DNA from: Acanthosoma haemorrhoidale
Lineage: Eukaryota > Arthropoda > Insecta > Hemiptera > Acanthosomatidae
Assembly (NCBI GenBank): GCA_930367205.1
Contig: OV884009.1
Location: 118,557,454-118,621,453, forward strand
DNA length: 64,000 nt
Reading direction: 5' to 3'
Part shown: positions 11,334-23,229 of the stretch, one piece after another
Layout of the letters: each line of letters opens with the position of its first letter
Numbering within the stretch: the stretch's first letter is position 1
Made by a program: the position numbers and the translations under genes
The notes under the pieces: generated by a model
The model's input: the letters and a program-made list of their open reading frames with translations, nothing else
Database searches by the model: none
What the model was told of the DNA's origin: nothing

Positions 11334-11395
11334 GTCGACGGACTAAGCTTGTTAGTTGTTATCGTTAGTTAATATATGGTCCGAATGAGTGTTGT
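11334..11395 (+). repeat. Hybrid full-length monomer carrying the TATCG signature
   Basis: The 5' part is of the GTCGAC/AAGCTTGTTAG type, while the 3' part (TATCGTTAG...ATGGTCCGAATGAG) is otherwise typical of 55-bp units such as the one near 14,484. The unit is nonetheless 62 bp. The same hybrid stands before the 61-bp monomer near 17,490, 35,290, 38,495 and 42,445. Either it is the undeleted ancestor of the short class or a crossover restored the length. Confidence 0.72.
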
Positions 11396-14300
11396 CCCGA
11401 CGGACTAAGCTTTTTAGTTGTTAGTGTTAGTTAATATTGCCCCGAATGGGTGTTGTCCCGACGGACTAAGCTTCTTAGTTGTTATTATTAGTTAATATAT
11501 GGCGCGAATAAGTTTTTCCCTGACGGACTAAGCTTCTTAGTTGTTATTGTTAGTTAATATATGGCCCAAATGAGCGTTTTCCTGACGTACTAAGCTTCTT
11601 AGTTGTTAGTTTTAGTTAATATATGCCCCGAATGGGTGTTTCCCCGAAAGACTAAGCTTCTTAGTTGTTATTGCTAGTTAATATATGCCCCGAATGGGTG
11701 TTGTGTCGACGGACTAAGCTTGTTAGTTGTTATTGCTAGTTAATATATGGCGCGAATGAGTTTTTCCCCGACGGACTAAGCTTCTTAGTTGTTAGTTTTA
11801 GTTAATATATGCCCCGAATAGGTGTTTCCCCGACGTACTAAGCTTCTTAGTTGTTATCGCTAGTTAATATATGCCCCGAATGAGTGTTTCATCGACAGAC
11901 CAAGCTTCTTAGTTGTTATTGTTAGTTAATATATGGCCCAAATGAGCGTTTTCCTGACGAACTAAGCTTCTTATCGTTAGTTAATATATGGCCCGAATGA
12001 GTGTTGTCCCGACGGACTAAGCTTCTTAGTTGTTAGTGTTAGTTAATATATGCCCCGAATGGGTGTTGTCCCGACGGACTAAGCTTCTTAGTTGTTATTA
12101 TTAGGTAATATATGGCGCGAATAAGTTTTTCCCCGACGGACTAAGCTTCTTAGTTGTTATTGCTAGTTAATATATGGCGCGAATGGGTGTTGTCCCGACG
12201 GACTAAGCTTCTTAGTTGTTAGTGTTAGTTAATATATGCCCCGAATGGGTGTTGTCCCGACAGACTAAGCTTCTTAGTTGTTATTGTTAGTTAATATATG
12301 GCCCAAATGAGCGTTTTCCTGACGGACTAAGCTTCTTATCGTTAGGTAATATATGGCCCGAATGAGTGTTGTCCCGACGGACTAAGCTTCTTAGTTGTTA
12401 GTGTTAGTTAATATATGCCCCGAATGGGTGTTGTCCCGACGGACTAAGCTTCTTAGTTGTTATTATTAGTTAATATATGGCGCGAATAAGTTTTTCCCCG
12501 ACGGACTAAGCTTCTTAGTTGTTATTGTTAGTTAATATATGGCCCAAATGAGCGTTTTCCTGACGTACTAAGCTTCTTAGTTGTTATTGTTAGTTAATAT
12601 ATGGCTCGAATGAGTTTTTCCCCGACGGACTAAGCTTCTTAGTTGTTATTGTTAGTTAATATATGGCCCGAATGAGTGTTTCCCCGACAGACTAAGCTTC
12701 TTAGTTGTTATTGCTAGTTAATATATGGCCCGAATGAGTGTTTCCCCGACAGACCAAGCTTCTTAGTTGTTATTGTTAGTTAATATATGGCACGAATGGG
12801 TGTTGTCCCGACGGACTAAGCTTCTTAGTTGATATTATTAGTTAATATATGGCGCGAATAAGTTTTTCCCTGACGGACTAAGCTTCTTAGTTGTTATTGT
12901 TAGTTAATATATGGCCCAAATGAGCGTTTTCCTGACGTACTTAGCTTCTTAGTTGTTAGTTTTAGTTAATATATGCCCCGAATGGGTGTTTCCCCGAAAG
13001 ACTAAGCTTCTTAGTTGTTATTGCTAGTTAATATATGCCTCGAATGGGTGTTGTCCCGACGGACTAAGCTTCTTAGTTGTTAGTGTTAGTTAATAAATTC
13101 CCCGAATGGGTGTTGTCCCGACGGACTAAGCTTCTTAGTTGTTAGTGTTAGTTAATATAAGCCCCAAATGGGTGTTGTCCCGACAGAATAAGCTTCTTAG
13201 ACGTTATTGTTAGTTAATATATGGCCCAAATGAGCGTTTTCCTGACGGACTAAGCTTCTTATCGTTAGTTAATATATGGCCCGAATGAGTGTTGTCCCGA
13301 CGGACTAAGATTCTTAGTTGTTAGTGTTAGTTAATATATGCCCCGAATGGGTGTTGTCCCGACGGACTAAGCTTCTTAGTTGTTATTATTAGTTAATATA
13401 TGGCGCGAATAAGTTTTTCTTCGACGGACTAAGCTTCTTAGTTGTTATTGCTAGTTAATATATGGCCCAAATGAGCGTTTTCCTGACGGACTAAGCTTCT
13501 TATCGTTAGTTAATATATGGCCCGAATGAGTGTTGTCCCGACGGACTAAGCTTTTTAGTTGTTAGTGTTAGTTAATATATGCCCCGAATGGGTGTTGTCC
13601 CGACGGACTAAGCTTCTTAGTTGTTATTATTAGTTAATATATGGCGCGAATAAGTTTTTCCCTGACGGACTAAGCTTCTTAGTTGTTATTGTTAGTTAAT
13701 ATATGGCCCAAATGAGCGTTTTCCTGACGTACTAAGCTTCTTAGTTGTTAGTTTTAGTTAATATATGCCCCGAATGGGTGTTTCCCCGAAGGACTAAGCT
13801 TCTTAGTTGTTATTGTTAGTTAATATATGGCCCGAATGAGTGTTTCCCTTACGGACTAAGCTTCTTAGTTGTTATTGTTAGTTAATATATGCCCCGAATG
13901 GGTGTTTCCCCGACAGACTAAGCTTCTTAGTTGTTATTGCTAGTTAATATATGCCCCGAATGAGTGTTGTCCCGACGGACTAAGCTTCTTAGTTCTTAGT
14001 TTTAGTTAATATATGCCCCGAATAGGTGTTTCCCCGACGTACTAAGCTTCTTAGTTGTTATTGCTAGTTAATATATGCCCCGAATGAGTGTTTCCCCGAC
14101 AGACCAAGGTTCTTAGTTGTTATTGTTAGTTAATATATGGCACGAATGGGTGTTGTTCCGACGGACTAAGCTTCTTAGTTGATATTATTAGTTAATATAT
14201 GGCGCGAATAAGTTTTTCCCTGACGGACTAAGCTTCTTAGTTGTTATTGTTAGTTAATATATGGCCCAAATGAGCGTTTTCCTGACGTACTTAGCTTCTT

Positions 14301-15808
14301 AGTTGTTAGTGTTAGTTAATAAATTCCCCGAATGGGTGTTGTCCCGACGGACTAAGCTTCTTAGTTGTTATTATTAGTTAATATATGGCGCGAATAAGTT
14401 TTTCTTTGACGGACTAAGCTTCTTAGTTGTTATTGCTAGTTAATATATGGCCCAAATGAGCGTTTTCCTGACGGACTAAGCTTCTTATCGTTAGTTAATA
14501 TATGGTCCGAATGAGTGTTGTCCCGACGGACTAAGCTTTTTAGTTGTTAGTGTTAGTTAATATTGCCCCGAATGGGTGTTGTCCCGACGGACTAAGCTTC
14601 TTAGTTGTTATTATTAGTTAATATATGGCGCGAATAAGTTTTTCCCTGACGGACTAAGCTTCTTAGTTGTTATTGTTAGTTAATATATGGCCCAAATGAG
14701 CGTTTTCCTGACGTACTAAGCTTCTTAGTTGTTAGTTTTAGTTAATATATGCCCCGAATGGGTGTTTCCTCGAAAGACTAAGCTTCTTAGTTGTTATTGC
14801 TAGTTAATATATGCCTCGAATGGGTGTTGTCCCGACGGACTAAGCTTCTTAGTTTTTAGTGTTAGTTAATATATGCCCCGAATGGGTGTTGTCCCGACGG
14901 ACTAAGCTTCTTAGTTGTTAGTGTTAGTTAATATAAGCCCCAAATGGGTGTTGTCCCGACAGACTAAGCTTCTTAGTTGTTATTGTTAGTTAATATATGG
15001 CCCAAATGAGCGTTTTCCTGACGAACTAAGCTTCTTATCGTTAGTTAATATATGGCCCGAATGAGTGTTGTCCCGACGGACTAAGCTTCTTAGTTGTTAG
15101 TGTTAGTTAATATATGCCCCGAATGGGTGTTGTCCCGACGGACTAAGCTTCTTAGTTGTTATTATTAGGTAATATATGGCGCGAATAAGTTTTTCCCCGA
15201 CGGACTAAGCTTCTTAGTTGTTATTGCTAGTTAATATATGGCGCGAATGAGTTTTTCCCCGACGGACTAAGCTTCTTAGTTGTTAGTTTTAGTTAATATA
15301 TGCCCAAAATGGGTGTTTCCCCGAAAGACTAAGCTTCTTAGTTGTTATTGCTAGTTAATATATGCCCCGAATGGGTGTTGTCCCGACGGACTAAGCTTCT
15401 TAGTTGTTCGTGTTAGTTAATATATGCCCCGAATGGGTGTTGTCCCGACGGACTAAGCTTCTTAGTTGTTAGTGTTAGTTAATATATGCCCCAAATGGGT
15501 GTTGTCCCGACAGACTAAGCTTCTTAGTTGTTATTGTTAGTTAATATATGGCCCAAATGAGCGTTTTCCTGACGGACTAAGCTTCTTATCGTTAGTTAAT
15601 ATATGGCCCGAATGAGTGTTGTCCCGACGGACTAAGCTTCTTAGTTGTTAGTGTTAGTTAATATATGCCCCGAATGGGTGTTGTCCCGACGGACTAAGCT
15701 TCTTAGTTGTTAGTGTTAGTTAATATATGCCCCGAATGGGTGTTGTCCCGACAGACTAAGCTTCTTAGTTGTTATTGTTAGTTAATATATGGCCCGAATG
15801 AGTTTTTT

Positions 15809-15959
15809 AATGCTTAGTATCTAGAGGGCGTCTTGGGAGTTAGTAAAAATGAGAAAGGAGAGGTGATGTTAGTTAAGGGGATAAACAAGAGGTGCGCTAG
15901 GTCACCAGAGCGGGAGCCAGATATATCCCCTTGCCATACTCTGGCACACTATCGCTCTT
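15809..15959 (+). repeat. 151-bp cassette 6
   Basis: State A67, G104, C149. First of the second triplet, exactly 6,155 bp after cassette 3. It lacks the AAGCTACTT change seen after cassette 3. Confidence 0.92.
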
Positions 15960-16306
15960 TTAGTTTTAGTTAGCATATGCCCCGAATGGGTGTTTCCCCG
16001 ACAGACTAAGCTTCTTAGTTGTTATTGCTAGTTAATATATGCCCCGAATGAGTGTTTCCCCGAAAGACTAAGCTTCTTAGTTGTTATTGCTAGTTAATAT
16101 ATGCCCCGAATGAGTGTTTCCCCGACAGACCAAGCTTCTTAGTTGTTATTGTTAGTTAATATATGGCACGAATGGGTGTTGTCCCGACGGACTAAGCTTC
16201 TTAGTTGTTAGTGTTAGTTAATATATGCCCCGAATGGGTGTTGTCCCGACAGACTAAGCTTCTTAGTTGTTATTGTTAGTTAATATATGGCCCGAATGAG
16301 TTTTTT

Positions 16307-16457
16307 AATGCTTAGTATCTAGAGGGCGTCTTGGGAGTTAGTAAAAATGAGAAAGGAGAGGTGATGTTAGTTGAGGGGATAAACAAGAGGTGCGCTAGGT
16401 CACCAGAGCGGGAGCCAGATATATCCCCTTGCCATACTCTGGCACACTATCGCTATT
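16307..16457 (+). repeat. 151-bp cassette 7
   Basis: State G67, G104, A149, with GTTTCCATGACAG following. Middle of the second triplet, 6,155 bp after cassette 4. Confidence 0.92.
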
Positions 16458-17176
16458 TTAGTTTTAGTTAGCATATGCCCCGAATGGGTGTTTCCATGAC
16501 AGACTAAGCTTCTTAGTTGTTATTGCTAGTTAATATATGCCCCGAACGAGTGTTGTCCCGACGTACTAAGCTTCTTAGTTGTTAGTGTTAGTTAATATAT
16601 GCCCCGAATGGGTGTTGTGTCGACGGACTAAGCTTGTTAGTTATTATTGCTAGTTAATATATGGCGCGAATGAGTGTTTCCCCGACAGACCAAGGTTCTT
16701 AGTTGTTATTGTTAGTTAATATATGGCACGAATGGGTGTTGTCCCGACGGACTAAGCTTCTTAGTTGATATTATTAGTTAATATATGGCGCGAATAAGTT
16801 TTTCCCTGACGGACTAAGCTTCTTAGTTGTTATTGTTAGTTAATATATGGCCCAAATGAGCGTTTTCCTGACGTACTTAGCTTCTTAGTTGTTAGTTTTA
16901 GTTAATATATGCCCCGAATGGGTGTTTCCCCGAAAGACTAAGCTTCTTAGTTGTTATTATTAGTTAATATATGGCGCGAATAAGTTTTTCCCTGACGGAC
17001 GAAGCTTCTTAGTTGTTAGTATTAGTTAATATATGCCCCGAATGGGTGTTGTCCCGACGGACTAAGCTTCTTAGTTGTTAGTGTTAGTTAATATATGCCC
17101 CGAATGGGTGTTGTCCCGACAGACTAAGCTTCTTAGTTGTTATTGTTAGTTAATATATGGCCCGAATGAGTTTTTT

Positions 17177-17327
17177 AATGCTTAGTATCTAGAGGGCGTC
17201 TTGGGAGTTAGTAAAAATGAGAAAGGAGAGGTGATGTTAGTTGAGGGGATAAACAAGAGGTGCGCCAGGTCACCAGAGCTGGAGCCAGATATATCCCCTT
17301 GCCATACTCTGGCACACTATCGCTCTT
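17177..17327 (+). repeat. 151-bp cassette 8
   Basis: State G67, T104, C149, plus a unique T-to-C at position 90 (GCGCCAGG). Third of the second triplet, 6,155 bp after cassette 5. Confidence 0.92.
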
Positions 17328-20300
17328 TTAGTTTTAGTTAGCATATGCCCCGAATGGGTGTTTCCCCGACAGACTAAGCTTCTTAGTTGTTATTGCTAGT
17401 TAATATATGCCCCAAATGAGTGTTGTCCCGACGTACTAAGCTTCTTAGTTGTTAGTGTTAGTTAATATATGCCCCGAATGGGTGTTGTGTCGACGGACTA
17501 AGCTTGTTAGTTGTTATCGTTAGTTAATATATGGTCCGAATGAGTGTTGTCCCGACGGACTAAGCTTTTTAGTTGTTAGTGTTAGTTAATATTGCCCCGA
17601 ATGGGTGTTGTCCCGACGGACTAAGCTTCTTAGTTGTTATTATTAGTTAATATATGGCGCGAATAAGTTTTTCCCTGACGGACTAAGCTTCTTAGTTGTT
17701 ATTGTTAGTTAATATATGGCCCAAATGAGCGTTTTCCTGACGTACTAAGCTTCTTAGTTGTTAGTTTTAGTTAATATATGCCCCGAATGGGTGTTTCCCC
17801 GAAAGACTAAGCTTCTTAGTTGTTATTGCTAGTTAATATATGCCCCGAATGGGTGTTGTGTCGACGGACTAAGCTTGTTAGTTGTTATTGCTAGTTAATA
17901 TATGGCGCGAATGAGTTTTTCCCCGACGGACTAAGCTTCTTAGTTGTTAGTTTTAGTTAATATATGCCCCGAATAGGTGTTTCCCCGACGTACTAAGCTT
18001 CTTAGTTGTTATCGCTAGTTAATATATGCCCCGAATGAGTGTTTCATCGACAGACCAAGCTTCTTAGTTGTTATTGTTAGTTAATATATGGCCCAAATGA
18101 GCGTTTTCCTGACGAACTAAGCTTCTTATCGTTAGTTAATATATGGCCCGAATGAGTGTTGTCCCGACGGACTAAGCTTCTTAGTTGTTAGTGTTAGTTA
18201 ATATATGCCCCGAATGGGTGTTGTCCCGACGGACTAAGCTTCTTAGTTGTTATTATTAGGTAATATATGGCGCGAATAAGTTTTTCCCCGACGGACTAAG
18301 CTTCTTAGTTGTTATTGCTAGTTAATATATGGCGCGAATGGGTGTTGTCCCGACGGACTAAGCTTCTTAGTTGTTAGTGTTAGTTAATATATGCCCCGAA
18401 TGGGTGTTGTCCCGACAGACTAAGCTTCTTAGTTGTTATTGTTAGTTAATATATGGCCCAAATGAGCGTTTTCCTGACGGACTAAGCTTCTTATCGTTAG
18501 GTAATATATGGCCCGAATGAGTGTTGTCCCAACGGACTAAGCTTCTTAGTTGTTAGTGTTAGTTAATATATGCCCCGAATGGGTGTTGTCCCGACGGACT
18601 AAGCTTCTTAGTTGTTATTATTAGTTAATATATGGCGCGAATAAGTTTTTCCCCGACGGACTAAGCTTCTTAGTTGTTATTGTTAGTTAATATATGGCCC
18701 AAATGAGCGTTTTCCTGACGTACTAAGCTTCTTAGTTGTTATTGTTAGTTAATATATGGCTCGAATGAGTTTTTCCCCGACGGACTAAGCTTCTTAGTTG
18801 TTATTGTTAGTTAATATATGGCCCGAATGAGTGTTTCCCCGAAAGACTAAGCTTCTTAGTTGTTATTGCTAGTTAATATATGCCCCGAATGAGTGTTTCC
18901 CCGACAGACCAAGCTTCTTAGTTGTTATTGTTAGTTAATATATGGCACGAATGGGTGTTGTCCCGACGGACTAAGCTTCTTAGTTGATATTATTAGTTAA
19001 TATATGGCGCGAATAAGTTTTTCCCTGACGGACTAAGCTTCTTAGTTGTTATTGTTAGTTAATATATGGCCCAAATGAGCGTTTTCCTGACGTACTTAGC
19101 TTCTTAGTTGTTAGTTTTAGTTAATATATGCCCCGAATGGGTGTTTCCCCGAAAGACTAAGCTTCTTAGTTGTTATTGCTAGTTAATATATGCCTCGAAT
19201 GGGTGTTGTCCCGACGGACTAAGCTTCTTAGTTGTTAGTGTTAGTTAATAAATTCCCCGAATGGGTGTTGTCCCGACGGACTAAGCTTCTTAGTTGTTAG
19301 TGTTAGTTAATATAAGCCCCAAATGGGTGTTGTCCCGACAGAATAAGCTTCTTAGACGTTATTGTTAGTTAATATATGGCCCAAATGAGCGTTTTCCTGA
19401 CGGACTAAGCTTCTTATCGTTAGTTAATATATGGCCCGAATGAGTGTTGTCCCGACGGACTAAGATTCTTAGTTGTTAGTGTTAGTTAATATATGCCCCG
19501 AATGGGTGTTGTCCCGACGGACTAAGCTTCTTAGTTGTTATTATTAGTTAATATATGGCGCGAATAAGTTTTTCTTCGACGGACTAAGCTTCTTAGTTGT
19601 TATTGCTAGTTAATATATGGCCCAAATGAGCGTTTTCCTGACGGACTAAGCTTCTTATCGTTAGTTAATATATGGCCCGAATGAGTGTTGTCCCGACGGA
19701 CTAAGCTTTTTAGTTGTTAGTGTTAGTTAATATATGCCCCGAATGGGTGTTGTCCCGACGGACTAAGCTTCTTAGTTGTTATTATTAGTTAATATATGGC
19801 GCGAATAAGTTTTTCCCTGACGGACTAAGCTTCTTAGTTGTTATTGTTAGTTAATATATGGCCCAAATGAGCGTTTTCCTGACGTACTAAGCTTCTTAGT
19901 TGTTAGTTTTAGTTAATATATGCCCCGAATGGGTGTTTCCCCGAAGGACTAAGCTTCTTAGTTGTTATTGTTAGTTAATATATGGCCCGAATGAGTGTTT
20001 CCCTTACGGACTAAGCTTCTTAGTTGTTATTGTTAGTTAATATATGGCCCGAATGAGTGTTTCCCCAACGGACTAAGCTTCTTAGTTGTTATTGCTAGTT
20101 AATATATGCCCCGAATGGGTGTTGTCCCGACGGACTAAGCTTCTTAGTTGTTAGTGTTAGTTAATATATGCCCCGAATGGGTGTTGTGTCGACGGACTAA
20201 GCTTGTTAGTTATTATTGCTAGTTAATATATGGCGCGAATGAGTTTTTCCCCGACGGACTAAGCTTCTTAGTTGTTAGTTTTAGTTAATATATGCCCCGA

Positions 20301-20621
20301 ATAGGTGTTTCCCCGACGTACTAAGCTTCTTAGTTGTTATTGCTAGTTAATATATGCCCCGAATGAGTGTTTCCCCGACAGACCAAGGTTCTTAGTTGTT
20401 ATTGTTAGTTAATATATGGCACGAATGGGTGTTGTCCCGACGGACTAAGCTTCTTAGTTGATATTATTAGTTAATATATGGCGCGAATAAGTTTTTCCCT
20501 GACGGACTAAGCTTCTTAGTTGTTATTGTTAGTTAATATATGGCCCAAATGAGCGTTTTCCTGACGTACTTAGCTTCTTAGTTGTTAGTTTTAGTTAATA
20601 TATGCCCCGAATGGGTGTTTC

Positions 20622-20682
20622 TCCGAAAGACTAAGATTTTTAGTTTTATTGCTAGTTAATATATGCCTCGAATGGGTGTTGT
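20622..20682 (+). repeat. Singly occurring 61-bp monomer with clustered changes
   Basis: This unit begins TCCGAAAG instead of CCCGAAAG and reads AAGATTTTTAGTTTTATTG where its relatives read AAGCTTCTTAGTTGTTATTG. That is several substitutions plus a 1-bp loss within about 20 bases, destroying the HindIII site. I saw no second copy. The length bookkeeping between composite units 8 and 9 closes only if this 1-bp loss is counted. It may be a private mutation cluster or a local base-calling or assembly error. Confidence 0.8.
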
Positions 20683-23078
20683 CCCGACGGACTAAGCTTC
20701 TTAGTTGTTAGTGTTAGTTAATAAATTCCCCGAATGGGTGTTGTCCCGACGGACTAAGCTTCTTAGTTGTTATTATTAGTTAATATATGGCGCGAATAAG
20801 TTTTTCTTCGACGGACTAAGCTTCTTAGTTGTTATTGCTAGTTAATATATGGCCCAAATGAGCGTTTTCCTGACGGACTAAGCTTCTTATCGTTAGTTAA
20901 TATATGGTCCGAATGAGTGTTGTCCCGACGGACTAAGCTTTTTAGTTGTTAGTGTTAGTTAATATTGCCCCGAATGGGTGTTGTCCCGACGGACTAAGCT
21001 TCTTAGTTGTTATTATTAGTTAATATATGGCGCGAATAAGTTTTTCCCTGACGGACTAAGCTTCTTAGTTGTTATTGTTAGTTAATATATGGCCCAAATG
21101 AGCGTTTTCCTGACGTACTAAGCTTCTTAGTTGTTAGTTTTAGTTAATATATGCCCCGAATGGGTGTTTCCCCGAAAGACTAAGCTTCTTAGTTGTTATT
21201 GCTAGTTAATATATGCCTCGAATGGGTGTTGTCCCGACGGACTAAGCTTCTTAGTTTTTAGTGTTAGTTAATATATGCCCCGAATGGGTGTTGTCCCGAC
21301 GGACTAAGCTTCTTAGTTGTTAGTGTTAGTTAATATAAGCCCCAAATGGGTGTTGTCCCGACAGACTAAGCTTCTTAGTTGTTATTGTTAGTTAATATAT
21401 GGCCCAAATGAGCGTTTTCCTGACGAACTAAGCTTCTTATCGTTAGTTAATATATGGCCCGAATGAGTGTTGTCCCGACGGACTAAGCTTCTTAGTTGTT
21501 AGTGTTAGTTAATATATGCCCCGAATGGGTGTTGTCCCGACGGACTAAGCTTCTTAGTTGTTATTATTAGGTAATATATGGCGCGAATAAGTTTTTCCCC
21601 GACGGACTAAGCTTCTTAGTTGTTAGTGTTAGTTAATATATGCCCCGAATGGGTGTTGTCCCGACGGACTAAGCTTCTTAGTTGTTATTATTAGTTAATA
21701 TATGGCGCGAATAAGTTTTTCCCCGACGGACTAAGCTTCTTAGTTGTTATTGTTAGTTAATATATGGCCCAAATGAGCGTTTTCCTGACGTACTAAGCTT
21801 CTTAGTTGTTATTGTTAGTTAATATATGGCTCGAATGAGTTTTTCCCCGACGGACTAAGCTTCTTAGTTGTTATTGTTAGTTAATATATGGCCCGAATGA
21901 GTGTTTCCCCGACGAACTAAGCTTCTTAGTTGTTATTGTTAGTTAATATATGGCCTGAATGAGTGTTTCCCCAACGGACTAAGCTTCTTAGTTGTTATTG
22001 TTAGTTAATATATGGCCCGAATGAGTGTTTCCCCGAAAGACTAAGCTTCTTAGTTGTTATTGCTAGTTAATATATGCCCCGAATGAGTGTTTCCCCGACA
22101 GACCAAGCTTCTTAGTTGTTATTGTTAGTTAATATATGGCACGAATGGGTGTTGTCCCGACGGACTAAGCTTCTTAGTTGATATTATTAGTTAATATATG
22201 GCGCGAATAAGTTTTTCCCTGACGGACTAAGCTTCTTAGTTGTTATTGTTAGTTAATATATGGCCCAAATGAGCGTTTTCCTGACGTACTTAGCTTCTTA
22301 GTTGTTAGTTTTAGTTAATATATGCCCCGAATGGGTGTTTCCCCGAAAGACTAAGCTTCTTAGTTGTTATTGCTAGTTAATATATGCCTCGAATGGGTGT
22401 TGTCCCGACGGACTAAGCTTCTTAGTTGTTAGTGTTAGTTAATAAATTCCCCGAATGGGTGTTGTCCCGACGGACTAAGCTTCTTAGTTGTTAGTGTTAG
22501 TTAATATAAGCCCCAAATGGGTGTTGTCCCGACAGAATAAGCTTCTTAGTTGTTATTGTTAGTTAATATATGGCCCAAATGAGCGTTTTCCTGACGGACT
22601 AAGCTTCTTATCGTTAGTTAATATATGGCCCGAATGAGTGTTGTCCCGACGGACTAAGATTCTTAGTTGTTAGTGTTAGTTAATATATGCCCCGAATGGG
22701 TGTTGTCCCGACGGACTAAGCTTCTTAGTTGTTATTGTTAGTTAATATATGGCCCGAATGAGTGTTTCCCTTACGGACTAAGCTTCTTAGTTGTTATTGT
22801 TAGTTAATATATGGCCCGAATGAGTGTTTCCCCAACGGACTAAGCTTCTTAGTTGTTATTGTTAGTTAATATATGGCCCGAATGAGTGTTTCCCCGAAAG
22901 ACTAAGCTTCTTAGTTGTTAGTGTTAGTTAATATATGCCCCGAATGGGTGTTGTGTCGACGGACTAAGCTTGTTAGTTGTTAGTGTTAGTTAATATATGC
23001 CCCGAATGGGTGTTGTCCCGACAGACTAAGCTTCTTAGTTGTTATTGTTAGTTAATATATGGCCCGAATGAGTTTTTT

Positions 23079-23229
23079 AATGCTTAGTATCTAGAGGGCG
23101 TCTTGGGAGTTAGTAAAAATGAGAAAGGAGAGGTGATGTTAGTTGAGGGGATAAACAAGAGGTGCGCTAGGTCACCAGAGCGGGAGCCAGATATATCCCC
23201 TTGCCATACTCTGGCACACTATCGCTCTT
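23079..23229 (+). repeat. 151-bp cassette 9
   Basis: State G67, G104, C149, the commonest right-half type, and the first copy of that type in the window. It follows a monomer that joins GTGTCGACGG/AAGCTTGTTAG to TTAGTGTTAG, an unusual upstream junction. The distance from cassette 8 (5,902 bp) closes only when the 1-bp loss at 20,622-20,682 is included. Confidence 0.92.

Larger units (their letters stand above)
9059..13891 (+). repeat. 6,155-bp higher-order repeat, first copy
   Basis: This 4.8-kb stretch matches 15,214-20,046 at an offset of exactly 6,155 bp. Anchors are three cassettes (9,654/15,809; 10,152/16,307; 11,022/17,177), the ATTGC...GGCGCGAATGGG monomer (12,132/18,287) and CCCGAAGGAC (near 13,788/19,943). 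The period equals 79 x 62 + 7 x 55 + 2 x 61 + 3 x 250, and the 55- and 61-bp units I counted match those numbers. The copies part at 13,892, where this one switches to GCCCCGAATGGG. The intervening 13,892-15,213 is the same satellite in another variant order. Confidence 0.85.
15214..20046 (+). repeat. 6,155-bp higher-order repeat, second copy
   Basis: Partner of 9,059-13,891. Differences noticed are few: TTAGTTTTTAG near 10,432 against TTAGTTGTTAG here, AAGCTACTT near 9,855 against AAGCTTCTT here, A/G at cassette position 67 in the third cassette, and GCGCCAGG in place of GCGCTAGG at 17,266. This points to recent amplification or strong homogenisation. Confidence 0.85.
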
